A stretch of DNA of 64,000 nt from Pseudonocardia benzenivorans CB1190 (GCF_000196675.2 NC_015312.1:186001-250000), one strand, 5' to 3'; positions 44,345 through 53,299 are shown, numbered from the stretch's first letter. The notes: generated by a model not told the origin, from the letters alone. Numbers and translations are program-made.

Positions 44345-44350
44345 ACGCTA
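44345..44350 (-). promoter_or_regulatory. -10 box (TAGCGT) for a leaderless start
   Basis: On the minus strand TAGCGT is followed by 7 nt and the ATG of the quinone-oxidoreductase-like gene. Confidence 0.5.
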
Positions 44351-44382
44351 TTGCGCTTGCGCTCGTACGGCACCCTTCGGTC

Positions 44383-45030
44383 ATGCCCGCGCCGCCCGAT
44401 CCCTGGCCCCTGCGCCATCTCGTCCTGCGCACCCCCCGCCTCGAGCTGCGTCCCGACGACGACGCCGGCCTCGACGAGCTCGTCGCCGTCGGCTACCGCG
44501 GTGTGCACCCGCCCGAGGAGATGCCCTTCCACGTTCCCTGGACCGACGCCGACCCCCGCTACCTCGGCCGCGGGATGCTGCAGCACTTCTGGCAGCAGCG
44601 GTCGGTGCTCGCACCCGAGAGCTGGGCCGTGCACTTCCTCGTCCGGTTCGAGGGCCGGGTCGTGGGGGTGCAGACGTTGCGGGCCGACGAGTTCGCCGTC
44701 AACCGCCGCGTCGACTCCGGCTTGTGGATCGGCATGGAGGCGCAGGGCAAGGGGATCGGCACCGAGATGCGTGCCGCCGTCCTCGTGTTCGCCTTCGACC
44801 ACCTCGGCGCGACGGGCGCCCTCTCCGCAGCCTTCGCCGACAACGTCAGGTCGCTGCGGGTGTCGGAGAAGCTCGGTTATCGACGGGTGGGCACCCGCAG
44901 CGTCGTCCGGCGCGGGGCGCCCAGCGAGGAGGTGCGGGTCGTCCTGACGCCGGAGGGGTTCGTCCGGCCCGACTGGACGCTGGAGGTCGAGGGCTATCCG
45001 GCCTGCGCCGCGTTGCTGGGCGCCGGCTGA
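44383..45030 (+). CDS. GNAT family N-acetyltransferase
   Basis: A 215-residue protein of the RimJ/RimL-type GNAT fold. TPRLELRPDDD at the N-terminus, the acetyl-CoA pyrophosphate loop GKGIGTEMRAA, and the late ADNVRSLRVSEKLGYRRVG helix-strand are typical. It would acetylate an amine on a protein, antibiotic or metabolite; the target is unknown. It ends 9 bp before the convergent metallopeptidase gene. Confidence 0.85.
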   Translation: MPAPPDPWPLRHLVLRTPRLELRPDDDAGLDELVAVGYRGVHPPEEMPFHVPWTDADPRYLGRGMLQHFWQQRSVLAPESWAVHFLVRFEGRVVGVQTLRADEFAVNRRVDSGLWIGMEAQGKGIGTEMRAAVLVFAFDHLGATGALSAAFADNVRSLRVSEKLGYRRVGTRSVVRRGAPSEEVRVVLTPEGFVRPDWTLEVEGYPACAALLGAG

Positions 45031-45039
45031 GCAGCGGAC

Positions 45040-45999
45040 TCAGCCGAGGTTCACCCCGCGGGCGAAGGTGTCGCACTGCGCCGGGTTCCCCGTCTGGTAG
45101 CCCGTCGAGAACCACTTCTCGCGCTGGGCCGACGTGCCGTGGGTGAACTGGCTGGAGTTCACGCGGCCCCCGCCGAGGTTCGACTGGATGTAGTCGTCGC
45201 CGATGCGGGAGGCGGTGTCGAGCGCGGCTTTCACGTCGGCCTGCGTGACGTCGGTGATCAACGGCCTGCCCGACGACGTCGGGACCTGCGTCGCGTGGCT
45301 GCCCCAGGAGCCCGCGTAGCAGTCGGCCTGCAGCTCCAGCCGGACCGAGCCCGAGGTCGGACCCGAGTCGCCCGCGCGGACCCTGCTGCTCGTGCCGAGC
45401 AGGTTCTGCACGTGGTGGCCGTACTCGTGGGCGATCACGTACGCCCGGGCGAACGGGCCGCCCTGCGCACCGAACCGCGTCTCCAGCTCCTCGAAGAACG
45501 ACAGGTCGATGTAGACCTCACGGTCGGCCGGGCAGTAGAACGGCCCGACGTCGGAGGTCGCGCTGCCGCAGCCGTCCGTGTTGACCGAGCCGGTGAAGAA
45601 GGTGATCCGGGGCGCCGTGTAGGTCTGCCCCGACCGGGCGAAGACATCCGACCAGTAGCCGTTGAGCGAGTTGACGACGGCGACGACCTCGCAGTCGAGC
45701 TTCGTGTTCGCGTCCGCGCCGGTGCGGCAGCTCTGCGCGATGGCCGTCCCATCGGCCTGCTGGCCGCTCTGCAGTCCGGTCAGCCCGCTGCCGGGCAGCG
45801 CGAACCCGCCACCGCCCGTGGTGCCGCCGCCACCCCCGAGTGCGGAGATCACGAAGAAGAGGATCAGACCGACGATGCCGAGCCCGCCGCCGCCGATGGC
45901 GACGCGGCCGCCGAGGCCCCCGCCGCCACCTCCGCCGCCGCCCCCGCGCAGGTCGTCGACGCTCGACGTGTCGAGATCGGCGTTCTCGTCGAACCGCAT
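45040..45999 (-). CDS. Membrane-anchored neutral zinc metallopeptidase (YpfJ family)
   Basis: 319 residues: a cytoplasmic N-terminus with a run of glycines (about 19-28), one transmembrane helix (about 34-54) and an extracytoplasmic peptidase domain with the zinc motif HEYGHH at 191-196. ELQADCYAG downstream supplies the third zinc ligand and is typical of this family. Four cysteines suggest disulfides outside the cell. The ATG follows GGGAGG by 8 nt. Substrates of this family are not known. Confidence 0.9.
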   Translation of the reverse strand: MRFDENADLDTSSVDDLRGGGGGGGGGGLGGRVAIGGGGLGIVGLILFFVISALGGGGGTTGGGGFALPGSGLTGLQSGQQADGTAIAQSCRTGADANTKLDCEVVAVVNSLNGYWSDVFARSGQTYTAPRITFFTGSVNTDGCGSATSDVGPFYCPADREVYIDLSFFEELETRFGAQGGPFARAYVIAHEYGHHVQNLLGTSSRVRAGDSGPTSGSVRLELQADCYAGSWGSHATQVPTSSGRPLITDVTQADVKAALDTASRIGDDYIQSNLGGGRVNSSQFTHGTSAQREKWFSTGYQTGNPAQCDTFARGVNLG

Positions 46000-46083
46000 G
46001 TCAGCTGCCTCCCACGCGACCCGGTGCCGCCAGCGTGGTGATCCCACCACAGCGGCATCATCCGGTCGACTCCGACGTGCCGG

Positions 46084-46089
46084 TAGGCT
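46084..46089 (+). promoter_or_regulatory. -10 box (TAGGCT) for a leaderless marR-type gene
   Basis: TAGGCT is followed by 6 nt and the ATG of the MarR-family gene, without a Shine-Dalgarno. Confidence 0.5.
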
Positions 46090-46095
46090 GCGTAC

Positions 46096-46584
46096 ATGAG
46101 TGCTGCAGCGACACCGCAGTGGCTCGACGACGACGAGATGCGGTTCTGGCGCAGCTTCATCCTCACCGCGACGCTGCTCGAGTCCCGGCTCAACCGCGAG
46201 CTCGTCGAGGGCCACGGCATCTCGCACAGCGACTACTCGATCCTCGTCGTCCTCTCCGAGGCTCCCGATCACCAGATGCGGATGAGCGCGCTGGCCGACT
46301 TCATCGCCTCCTCCAAGTCCCGGCTCTCGCACCAGGTCGCGCGCATGGAGAAGGCCGGGCTCGTCGAGCGCCAGGAGTGCGACTCCGACGGCCGCGGCGT
46401 CCTCGCGGTCATGCTCCCCAAGGGGCGCGAGCTGCTCGAACGAGCTGCGCCCACCCACGTCGCCGGCGTGCGCGACCACGTCATCTCGCGCCTGTCCGCC
46501 GACGAGCAGCGCTCCTTCGCCGACGCCCTCGAGCGCGTCCTGCAGGGCCTGAGCGGCTCCGACGAGGTCGCGGAGGCCAGCTAA
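46096..46584 (+). CDS. MarR family transcriptional regulator
   Basis: A 162-residue dimeric winged-helix regulator. Helix-turn-helix at about 60-85 (MSALADFIASSKSRLSHQVARM), followed by the wing D-S-D-G-R-G-V of the MarR family. Target genes are unknown; the divergent metallopeptidase gene (start 96 bp away) is the nearest candidate. The stop is 10 bp before tRNA-Ser. Confidence 0.9.
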   Translation: MSAAATPQWLDDDEMRFWRSFILTATLLESRLNRELVEGHGISHSDYSILVVLSEAPDHQMRMSALADFIASSKSRLSHQVARMEKAGLVERQECDSDGRGVLAVMLPKGRELLERAAPTHVAGVRDHVISRLSADEQRSFADALERVLQGLSGSDEVAEAS

Positions 46585-46594
46585 GCTGCCGCGC

Positions 46595-46682
46595 GGAAGC
46601 GTGGCAGAGCGGCCGAATGCACTCGCCTTGAAAGCGAGAGACCCGCAAGGGTTCGGGGGTTCGAATCCCTCCGCTTCCGCCA
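46595..46682 (+). tRNA. tRNA-Ser (TGA anticodon)
   Basis: 88 nt with acceptor stem GGAAGCG/CGCTTCC, discriminator G and an encoded CCA. The anticodon loop CTTGAAA reads TGA. The long variable arm (GAGACCCGCAAGGGTTC region) is that of a class II serine tRNA, and the T-loop is GGTTCGAATCC. Nothing suggests decay. Confidence 0.95.
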
Positions 46683-46684
46683 GG

Positions 46685-47575
46685 TCACGTCCGCGGAGCC
46701 GGCAGCTCGGCCTCGGCGAGGAAACCCAGGACGAGGTCGTTGAACCGCGTGCGCTGCTCCCATTGCGGCCAGTGCCCCGCGCCCTCGATCAGCTCGAAGC
46801 GGCCTCCCGGGATCCTCTCCGCCATCTGCATGCCCGCGCCCGCGGGTCCGGAGGGGTCGTCGGAGGTCCAGATCACCAGCGCGCCGTGGGGGACGGCGGC
46901 GAGCTCGTCGTCGGTGACGAGGTTGCGCCGCCGGACGTCGGGGTCCTGCAGGCACAGGATGTGGCGCATCGACCGCGCGAACCCGGGCCGGGCGTAGATC
47001 GCCCGCCGGATGGCCACGAGCTCGTCGGTCACCGACGCGGGGTCGGCCATCAGCCACTCCAGTCTGGCCCGGATCCGGGCGGGGGTCGGGTCGTCGGCCG
47101 CGGCCTGCGACAACGTCCGGATCCGCTCCATCACGTCGGCGCGCGCCATCGTCCCGCCGGGGGTGTTGAGCACCAGGCGCCGGACGCGTGCCGGGTGGGC
47201 GGCGGCGAACTTCACGGCGACCCAGCCGCCCAGCGACTCCCCGTTGAGGTGGGCCCGACCGATCCCGAGGGTGTCGAGCAGCCCGGCCAGGTGCGCGACG
47301 TACGCGTCGAGCTCGAGGTCGGCCGTCGCGAGGGTGGTCCAGCCGTGGCCGGGGTAGTCGTAGGCGACGACCCGGTACCGCGCCGCGAGGGCGGGGACGT
47401 TGTGCGCGTAGGCCTCCAGGTGCCCGCCCGTCCCCGCCATGAGCACCAGCGGCTCGCCGTCGCGCGGGCCGGCCTGCAGCACCCGGGTCCGCCAGGGACC
47501 GACCTGCACGTAGTCGACGGTGTGCGCGACCGCGCCGAGCGCGACCCACACGGGCGTGTCCACCGCGGTCACCAT
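46685..47575 (-). CDS. Alpha/beta hydrolase, meta-cleavage-product hydrolase type
   Basis: A 296-residue hydrolase of the BphD/MhpC/HsaD group that splits the C-C bond of ring-opened aromatic meta-cleavage products. The nucleophile is Ser114 in GESLGG, and His268 lies in EGAGHWPQWE, the usual wording in this group. The catalytic Asp is in the SDDPSGP region. It is the last gene of the aromatic cluster and overlaps the flavin-reductase stop by 7 bp (a GTG at 47572 would give a 4-bp overlap). It ends 2 bp after tRNA-Ser on the opposite strand. Confidence 0.87.
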   Translation of the reverse strand: MVTAVDTPVWVALGAVAHTVDYVQVGPWRTRVLQAGPRDGEPLVLMAGTGGHLEAYAHNVPALAARYRVVAYDYPGHGWTTLATADLELDAYVAHLAGLLDTLGIGRAHLNGESLGGWVAVKFAAAHPARVRRLVLNTPGGTMARADVMERIRTLSQAAADDPTPARIRARLEWLMADPASVTDELVAIRRAIYARPGFARSMRHILCLQDPDVRRRNLVTDDELAAVPHGALVIWTSDDPSGPAGAGMQMAERIPGGRFELIEGAGHWPQWEQRTRFNDLVLGFLAEAELPAPRT

Positions 47576-48120
47576 GGCGCCGACAGCAGCCACTCGTGCG
47601 GCGCGCCTGCCGCCGCGCGGTCCCATGCGGGCCCGGGGAGGTCGAGGAAGGCGCCGCGCGCGTAGAGCAGCGGCTCGCCGGGGAAGGTCGTGACGGCGCG
47701 TACCAGCCCGACGACGATCGCGTGGTCACCGCCGTCGAGCACCGTCTCCCGGTCGCACTCGATGTGCGCGACCGCGCCGTCGAGCAACCGCGCGCCGGCT
47801 CGTCCGGGCCGGGTGGCGAGTCCGGCGAAGCGGTCGTGCGGGGTGCGCGCGAACGCCGTCGCCACGTCGCGCTGGTGGGCGGCCAGCACGTTGACGGCGA
47901 ACCCGGGGGCGGCCGCGAGCAGCGCGTGCATCCGCCGCCCGTGGCCGACGCAGACCAGGACCAGCGGCGGGTCGAGGGACAGCGAGCAGAACGCGCTGAT
48001 CGTGCAGCCGGCCGGTCGGCCGTCGGCGTCGACGGTGGTGACGACGGTGACGCCGGTGGCGAAGCGCCCCATCGCCTCCCGCATCGCGACGGCGTCCGGC
48101 GGGGCGACGGTCGCGGTCAC
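47569..48120 (-). CDS. Flavin reductase domain protein (HpaC/HsaB type)
   Basis: 183 residues of the flavin-reductase-like fold: MGRFATGVTVVTT at the N-terminus, CTISAFCSLSLDPPLVLVCV as the flavin-binding core, and AVNVLAAHQRDVA. It would supply reduced FAD/FMN to the HpaB-type monooxygenase whose gene directly precedes it (GTGA overlap). The pair is the two-component monooxygenase system. Confidence 0.9.
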   Translation of the reverse strand: MTATVAPPDAVAMREAMGRFATGVTVVTTVDADGRPAGCTISAFCSLSLDPPLVLVCVGHGRRMHALLAAAPGFAVNVLAAHQRDVATAFARTPHDRFAGLATRPGRAGARLLDGAVAHIECDRETVLDGGDHAIVVGLVRAVTTFPGEPLLYARGAFLDLPGPAWDRAAAGAPHEWLLSAPW

Positions 48121-49598
48121 GGGCGCACCTCGGCGACTGCCTGCGCGGGGTCGCCCGCGAGCGCGAGGGCGCGGTCGACCAGTGCGAAGGCGTCCGTCTT
48201 GTCGTAGGCCAGGTAGTTCATCGAGTACAGCCGGACCGGGTCGCCCGCGTAGTAGCGCTCGTACTGCACGGCGCGCTGCCCGAACCCGTCGCCGCAGAGG
48301 TCCCAGGCGAGCTTGTAGAGCCGGACGCGGTCGGTCGCGTCGAGTCCGGCGGCGCCCTGGAAGTACCGGGCGATGTCGCCGCTGATCGGGCTGTCGAAGT
48401 CCGCGGCCGACGGCATCATCAGCAGCCCGCCCGCGCCGAGCGTCTGCAGCACCTCGGCGGCCCTCGGATAGCTCGACGACAGGTGCATCCGCAGCGTCTG
48501 CAGCGGCAGGAACCCGGGGCGTACCGACCGGCCCGACGCCGACGTCTCGTGGTCGATCTCGGCGGCGCGCAGCAGTGCCCGGCAGGTCTCGGTGGCCGCG
48601 ATCAGCTCGCCCAGCTTCTGCTGGACGTGCAGGAACCCGTCGATCCCGACGGTCTGCGCCAGCTTCATCGCGACCCCGGTGACGAACTGCATCTTCACCA
48701 GGCCGCGCACCCCGGTCTGGTGGGCGGTGTGCTGGCGCAGGTTGGTCTCGACGTACATCGCGTTGGCCAGCGCGACGTCGCCGTGCAGGAAGACCCGGTC
48801 CCACGGGACGAGCACGTCGTCGAACACGACGAGGCAGTCGGCCTCCTCGAAGTGCGACGACAGGGGGTGGTCGAACCGGTTGCGGGTGCCGTCGTCGAAC
48901 GGCTCGCGGGAGATCAGCCGCAGGCCCGGCGTCTCGATGGGGACGGCGAACACCGCGGCGTGCTTCTCGTCGCCCGGGCGCAGTCCCGGCAGGTTGTAGA
49001 TGATGAGCTCGTCGGCCATCGGGGCGAGGGTCGCCAGCATCCGGGCGCCGCGGACGACCAGCCCGTCTGCCGTCTCGGCCACGACGCCCATGTGCAGGAA
49101 CGGATCGGCCTGCGCGGTCGAGCCCTTCGAACGGTCGGTCTGCGGCGTGATCAGCGCGTGGGTGAGGAACAGGTCGTTGTCCCGGACGTACTCGTAGTAG
49201 CGCACCACGTTGTCGGCGTAGCGCGAGCCGAGCCGGGCGAAGACGCCGGGTTCCTCGGCAAAGGCCAGCAGGGTGGTGTTGAGGAAGTCGGGCGAGCGGC
49301 CCATCAGCCCCAGCGTCGCCTCGGACCACAGCCGGTAGGCCTCGCGCCGCGCGACCAGGTCCGCATAGGACGCCGGGGCGACGAACGCGGTGCCGACCGG
49401 CCCGTTCGGACCCGGCCGGGTGAGGACGTCACGATGGGCGGGGTCGTGCTGCATGTCGTACAGGGCGGCGATCCGGGCGGTCGGCCGGGCGAAGGCCGGG
49501 TGCGCGGTCACGTCGTCGACGCGCTCGCCGCGCAGCCACACCTCGCGCGGGGTCTTCTGCAGTCGTTCGAGGTACTGGGCGCCGGTGCGGACGCTCAT
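48117..49598 (-). CDS. HpaB-type flavin-dependent phenol monooxygenase
   Basis: A 493-residue FADH2-using hydroxylase of the 4-hydroxyphenylacetate 3-monooxygenase oxygenase family. It starts RTGAQYLERL and carries NVVRYYEYVRDNDLFLTHALITPQTDRS, the conserved HpaB block. It hydroxylates a phenol ortho to the existing OH to make a catechol. Substrate is not predictable from sequence. ATG overlaps the dioxygenase stop (ATGA), so hydroxylase and ring-cleaving enzyme are coupled. Confidence 0.9.
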   Translation of the reverse strand: MSVRTGAQYLERLQKTPREVWLRGERVDDVTAHPAFARPTARIAALYDMQHDPAHRDVLTRPGPNGPVGTAFVAPASYADLVARREAYRLWSEATLGLMGRSPDFLNTTLLAFAEEPGVFARLGSRYADNVVRYYEYVRDNDLFLTHALITPQTDRSKGSTAQADPFLHMGVVAETADGLVVRGARMLATLAPMADELIIYNLPGLRPGDEKHAAVFAVPIETPGLRLISREPFDDGTRNRFDHPLSSHFEEADCLVVFDDVLVPWDRVFLHGDVALANAMYVETNLRQHTAHQTGVRGLVKMQFVTGVAMKLAQTVGIDGFLHVQQKLGELIAATETCRALLRAAEIDHETSASGRSVRPGFLPLQTLRMHLSSSYPRAAEVLQTLGAGGLLMMPSAADFDSPISGDIARYFQGAAGLDATDRVRLYKLAWDLCGDGFGQRAVQYERYYAGDPVRLYSMNYLAYDKTDAFALVDRALALAGDPAQAVAEVRP

Positions 49599-50563
49599 GC
49601 GGACTCCTTCCGTGCCGGGTCGTCCGACCCGGCGGGGGTGATGCTCGAGGCGATGCCCATGCCGGTGATCCACGCTCCGACGGGCTCGTAGTGCGTCCAG
49701 GCCAGCGGGCCCGCCCAGGCCGCCGCGGCCGCGGCCCAGGTCCGCAGCTCCAGGGCCCCGGGACCGGCGGCGCACTCCACGTCGGCGTCGCGGAGCCGGG
49801 CCAGCTCGTCGGGGTCGACGGCGACGCGGCGCAACACGTCCCGGTCCCAGACCGGGTTCACGCGGCCGGTCGCGGCGTTCGCGGCGAGCTCCTCGGCCCG
49901 GCGCCGGCGGACGGGTTCGAGCTGGGCGACCCGGGACCGGCCGTGGATCAGGAAGTCGCGCCAGTCGGTGGTGACCGCGGGGTCCTCCGCCGAGATGGAC
50001 GCGGGCCAGTGCGACATCCCCCCGGACCCGACGACGAGCACCCGCTCCGATCCCACGGACGCCGTGATCGCGGCGCCGACCGCGCGGCCGAGGTCGGCGC
50101 ACCGGGCGAAGCCCGGCAGGGGCGGGCACCCCGAGTTGACGACGACGGGCACCAGCGGCACGTCGAGCCCCGGGAGCAGCTTCGCGTAGACCTGCGTGAT
50201 GCCGTGGTCGACGCCGAGGTCCAGCGAGATCGCCGGGTCGAACCCGCGCGCCGTCACCCCGTCGAAGACGTCGCGCGCGAGCCGTCGCGCCACGGGCAGG
50301 TCGCCGCGGGGGGTGCCGTAGTCGCCGGTGCCCGTGACGCGCTCGACGCCGATGCAGAAGGGCGGCATGCAGTCGTAGAACAGGTTGCGGGCGTGGTCGG
50401 GGCCGAACACGACGACCGCGTCCGGCGCGAGGGCGGCGATCGCCTCCTGGAGCCGGGCGACGGCGTCGGCGAACCGGCCGCCGGGGTCGTCGCGGGTCGG
50501 GGCCGGGGCGATGTTCCAGAACGGCGAGTGCGACAGCGCGACGCACCCGATCACGGTGCTCAT
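49595..50563 (-). CDS. Class III extradiol dioxygenase, MhpB-like
   Basis: A 322-residue LigB-type dioxygenase that opens a catechol ring next to the hydroxyls using Fe(II). It shares with MhpB (2,3-dihydroxyphenylpropionate 1,2-dioxygenase) the LSHSP start, FGPDHARNLFYDCMPPFC-type iron-binding block, VDHGI, LVVGSGGMSH, NPVWD and a C-terminal WITGMG. The substrate is therefore probably a 2,3-dihydroxyphenyl-alkanoate or similar side-chain catechol. GAGGAG lies upstream of the ATG. Confidence 0.88.
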   Translation of the reverse strand: MSTVIGCVALSHSPFWNIAPAPTRDDPGGRFADAVARLQEAIAALAPDAVVVFGPDHARNLFYDCMPPFCIGVERVTGTGDYGTPRGDLPVARRLARDVFDGVTARGFDPAISLDLGVDHGITQVYAKLLPGLDVPLVPVVVNSGCPPLPGFARCADLGRAVGAAITASVGSERVLVVGSGGMSHWPASISAEDPAVTTDWRDFLIHGRSRVAQLEPVRRRRAEELAANAATGRVNPVWDRDVLRRVAVDPDELARLRDADVECAAGPGALELRTWAAAAAAWAGPLAWTHYEPVGAWITGMGIASSITPAGSDDPARKESA

Positions 50564-50591
50564 CGGAGGCTCCTCGGGAGACCGGGGCTCA

Positions 50592-51125
50592 TCAGACCGC
50601 CGAGCCCCCGATCAGCACGAACGCCACCTGGCACGGTGCGCCCGACCGGTTCGACCAGCGGTGGCGCGTACCCCGCTGCACCAGCACGTCGCCCTCGGTG
50701 AGCTCGCGCTCGTCGGCGTCCAGCACCGACCAGATCGACCCGCGGAGCACGATCGCGTAGTCCAGCGACGCCGTGCTGTGGAACATCCGGGCGCGGCGCT
50801 CGCCGCCGTCGGTGTCCCAGTGCTCGTCGGGCGGGAACTCGACGATCCGCAGCACCGAGCCCTCGGCGGGCGGGGAGATCTCCGCGGGGCCCCCGAGCCC
50901 GTCGTCGGCGGTGCCGGCGTTGTCGACGGGCACCTTCTCGTGGCGCCAGAAGTCGGTCATCGCGAACGTCGGCGCGTCGGCGACGACCTGGACGTGCGGG
51001 CACGGCGCGTCGGACACGACGGTCGAGCGTCCGTCGGCGTCGAGGCCGGTGACGACGCGACGCCAGCGGCGCACCGACGGTGCGACCGCGACGTCGCGTC
51101 CGGACAGCGGGATGTTCTCGGGCAC
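50592..51125 (-). CDS. Cupin-domain protein
   Basis: 177 residues with a single cupin_2 barrel in the C-terminal half (MFHSTASLDYAIVLRGSIWSVLD, then DVLVQRGTRHRWSNRSG). The metal motif is incomplete: the first His/Glu set is weak (HSTASLDYA), the last GTRHRW His is kept. It could be an isomerase, dioxygenase or sensor. It begins after an AAGGAGG Shine-Dalgarno, 28 bp upstream of the dioxygenase gene. Confidence 0.8.
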   Translation of the reverse strand: MPENIPLSGRDVAVAPSVRRWRRVVTGLDADGRSTVVSDAPCPHVQVVADAPTFAMTDFWRHEKVPVDNAGTADDGLGGPAEISPPAEGSVLRIVEFPPDEHWDTDGGERRARMFHSTASLDYAIVLRGSIWSVLDADERELTEGDVLVQRGTRHRWSNRSGAPCQVAFVLIGGSAV

Positions 51126-51282
51126 GGTCGAGCCTCCTTGAGGAGCGTGTCTGACGGATCGCCGTCGATGGGCTCGGTGATCCGGGCGGTTCGTGGCCGG
51201 GCGGAGCCGGGTCGCCTACCGGGCGGGTTCGGGCCCGGCGCGAACGCGGCCGCAGGTCGGCCGACGCGCCGCGCCCGCCTCC

Positions 51283-52017
51283 TCACGGCAACAGGGACAG
51301 GCCGCCGTCGGCGACGACGACCTGCCCCGTCACGTAGGTGGCGCGGACGAGTCCGACGACGAGCTCCGCGACCTCCTCCGGGGTTCCGGTGCGGCGCAGG
51401 GGCGCTGCCTGCGAGATCTGCTCACGGAAGTCGTTCCAGTCCGCGGTCCAGCGGGTCTCGATGAACCCGGGGGCGACGGCGTTGACCCGGATCTCGGGGC
51501 CGAGTGCCCCGCCGAGCAGCTTGCACATGTGGTGCACCGCGGCCTTGCTGACGGCGTACGGGATGCTGCTGCCGCCGACGTCGACCCCGGCGAGCGCGCC
51601 CACGACGACGACGTTCCCGTTGCCGCTCTTGCGCAGCAGCGGCTCGGCGGCCTGGATCATGTGCCACGGTCCCAGCAGGTTGAGCCGCAGGATGGGCTCC
51701 CACACGTCGTCGGTGACGGCGTGGATGTCGGGGTGGGGAATCCGCGCGGTCCGCCCGGCCGCGTAGACGACGGTGTCGAGCCGCCCGTGGACGGCCTCGA
51801 CGTGCGCCACGATGTCGGCGGGGGCACCGGGATCGCCGAGGTCGGCCCGCAGGAACTCGCCCTCGTCGAGCCCGTCGGCGACCGCCGTGCCCTCGTCGAC
51901 GCTCGTCGAGCCGACGACGACGACCCGGTGGCCCTCGGCGTCGAGCCTGCGGCACACCGCCGCGCCGATACCGGTGGACCCGCCCGCGACGACGGCGACC
52001 GGACGCTCGCCGGTCAC
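51283..52017 (-). CDS. Short-chain dehydrogenase/reductase
   Basis: A 244-residue classical SDR with the cofactor motif GGSTGIG near residue 12, the active-site Tyr-Lys in SIPYAVSKAAV, and the C-terminal VTGQVVVADGG. Its GTG overlaps the P450 stop (GTGA), so both act together; the likely job is oxidation of an alcohol made by the P450, or reduction of a ketone. A 157-bp gap follows before the cupin gene. Confidence 0.9.
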   Translation of the reverse strand: MTGERPVAVVAGGSTGIGAAVCRRLDAEGHRVVVVGSTSVDEGTAVADGLDEGEFLRADLGDPGAPADIVAHVEAVHGRLDTVVYAAGRTARIPHPDIHAVTDDVWEPILRLNLLGPWHMIQAAEPLLRKSGNGNVVVVGALAGVDVGGSSIPYAVSKAAVHHMCKLLGGALGPEIRVNAVAPGFIETRWTADWNDFREQISQAAPLRRTGTPEEVAELVVGLVRATYVTGQVVVADGGLSLLP

Positions 52018-53216
52018 GCCCGGGCCGCCGGGACGAGGCGGGTCGGCAGCGAGGAGAAGTTGCGGACGACGCGGCTCACGCCGCGCACCGGTTCGCCCGC
52101 CTGCTCGAACCGCTCGACGTTGTCGGCGAGGTGGGCGAGCAGCTCGGCCGCCTCCAGCCGCGCCACCGGTGCCCCGAGGCACAGGTGGATCGACGCGCCG
52201 AACGCGACGTGCGCGGTGGGCCGTCGCAGCGTGATGTCGAACTCGTCGGCCCGCTCGAACACCTCCGGGTCGCGGTTGGCCGACGGGAACAGCGCGCAGA
52301 CGTCGGCGTCGGCGGGGATGGTGACGCCCTGGAACTCCACCTCGTCCACCGTCCGGCGCATGAACACCCGCACGGGGCTGTCCCAGCGCAGGGCCTCCTC
52401 GACGGCGGCGGGGATGAGGGATCGGTCCTCGCGCAGCAGCTGCCACTGTTCGGGGAACAACGTGAAGGCGCGGATCATGTTGGAGATCAGGCTGTTCGTC
52501 GTGTCGACGCCGGCGACCCAGATCGAGGCGAGCGCGAACAGCCGTTCGCTGCCCTCGGCGGCGAGCAGTCCGTCGTCGCCACCCTGCTCCATCATCAGCC
52601 GGCCGAGGCAGTGCGCGGGCATCGCCGGCAGGCCCTCGGTGCTGAGCCACTCCAGGCTCTCCATGATCAACGCGACGTACTCGGGGTCGGGCTCGGGCCC
52701 GACGACGTGGAACGCGGCGTCGGCCCAGCCGGCCATCGTCCGTGCGTCCGGCGCCGGGATGCCGGTGACGTGCCGGATGGTCAGGTTCGGGATCGTTCTC
52801 GAGAACGCCTCCACCACGTCGACGGTCCCGGCGGCCAGTGCCGGCGCGGCGAGCCGCTCGATGTCGGCGCGGACCATCGGCCGGAGCTCGGCCATGGGGC
52901 CCTTGCCGAAGTGGCGTTGGACCGACCGGCGGATCCGCGTGTGCTCCGGCGGGTCGTTGTCGATGAAGGGGAAGCGGAACCCGCTCTCGGACACGCGGTG
53001 GTACGACGAGCCGAGGCCGGAGACGAACTCGCGGTAGTTGCGCAGCACCTGGGACACCGACGCGTACGTCGAGACGAACCAGGTGTCGCGTCCGGGCAGG
53101 TGCGCGACGGGGCCGCAGGCCCGCAGCCGTTCGTAGAACGGGTAGGGGTCGGCGAGGTTCTCCGGGCGGAACGGGTCCATCGCCGCGGGCAGTTCGAGTG
53201 CGCTGGCGGTTGTCAT
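52014..53216 (-). CDS. Cytochrome P450
   Basis: A 400-residue soluble bacterial P450. The oxygen-binding I-helix AGVDTT, the ExxR pair in EEALRW, and the heme loop FGASIHLCLG with the axial Cys346 are all present. It lacks the second glycine usually seen in FGxGxHxC, an unusual but tolerated change (Ala). It begins the minus-strand aromatic operon, with GGGAG 4 nt before the ATG. Ferredoxin and reductase are not in the window. The substrate may be an alkylated or methoxylated aromatic, but this is inferred. Confidence 0.92.
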   Translation of the reverse strand: MTTASALELPAAMDPFRPENLADPYPFYERLRACGPVAHLPGRDTWFVSTYASVSQVLRNYREFVSGLGSSYHRVSESGFRFPFIDNDPPEHTRIRRSVQRHFGKGPMAELRPMVRADIERLAAPALAAGTVDVVEAFSRTIPNLTIRHVTGIPAPDARTMAGWADAAFHVVGPEPDPEYVALIMESLEWLSTEGLPAMPAHCLGRLMMEQGGDDGLLAAEGSERLFALASIWVAGVDTTNSLISNMIRAFTLFPEQWQLLREDRSLIPAAVEEALRWDSPVRVFMRRTVDEVEFQGVTIPADADVCALFPSANRDPEVFERADEFDITLRRPTAHVAFGASIHLCLGAPVARLEAAELLAHLADNVERFEQAGEPVRGVSRVVRNFSSLPTRLVPAARA

Positions 53217-53299
53217 GTGCTCTCCCAGTCCGGATGCGGCCGTCCTGGGCCGCGTTGTCGGAGTCTGGTGGCCCGGCTCACAGGTGACTATGTTCAGGA

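Noticed and set aside
46595..46682. tRNA-Ser 3' end as the attachment site of an island containing the aromatic cluster
   Set aside because: The cluster abuts the tRNA, but I found no second copy of the tRNA 3' end, no integrase and no base-composition shift.
51126..51282. A missed gene in the 157-bp gap between the SDR and cupin genes
   Set aside because: No frame with a ribosome site of useful length. The only notable feature is CTCCT-tg-AGGAG, part of which is the AAGGAGG ribosome site of the cupin gene.
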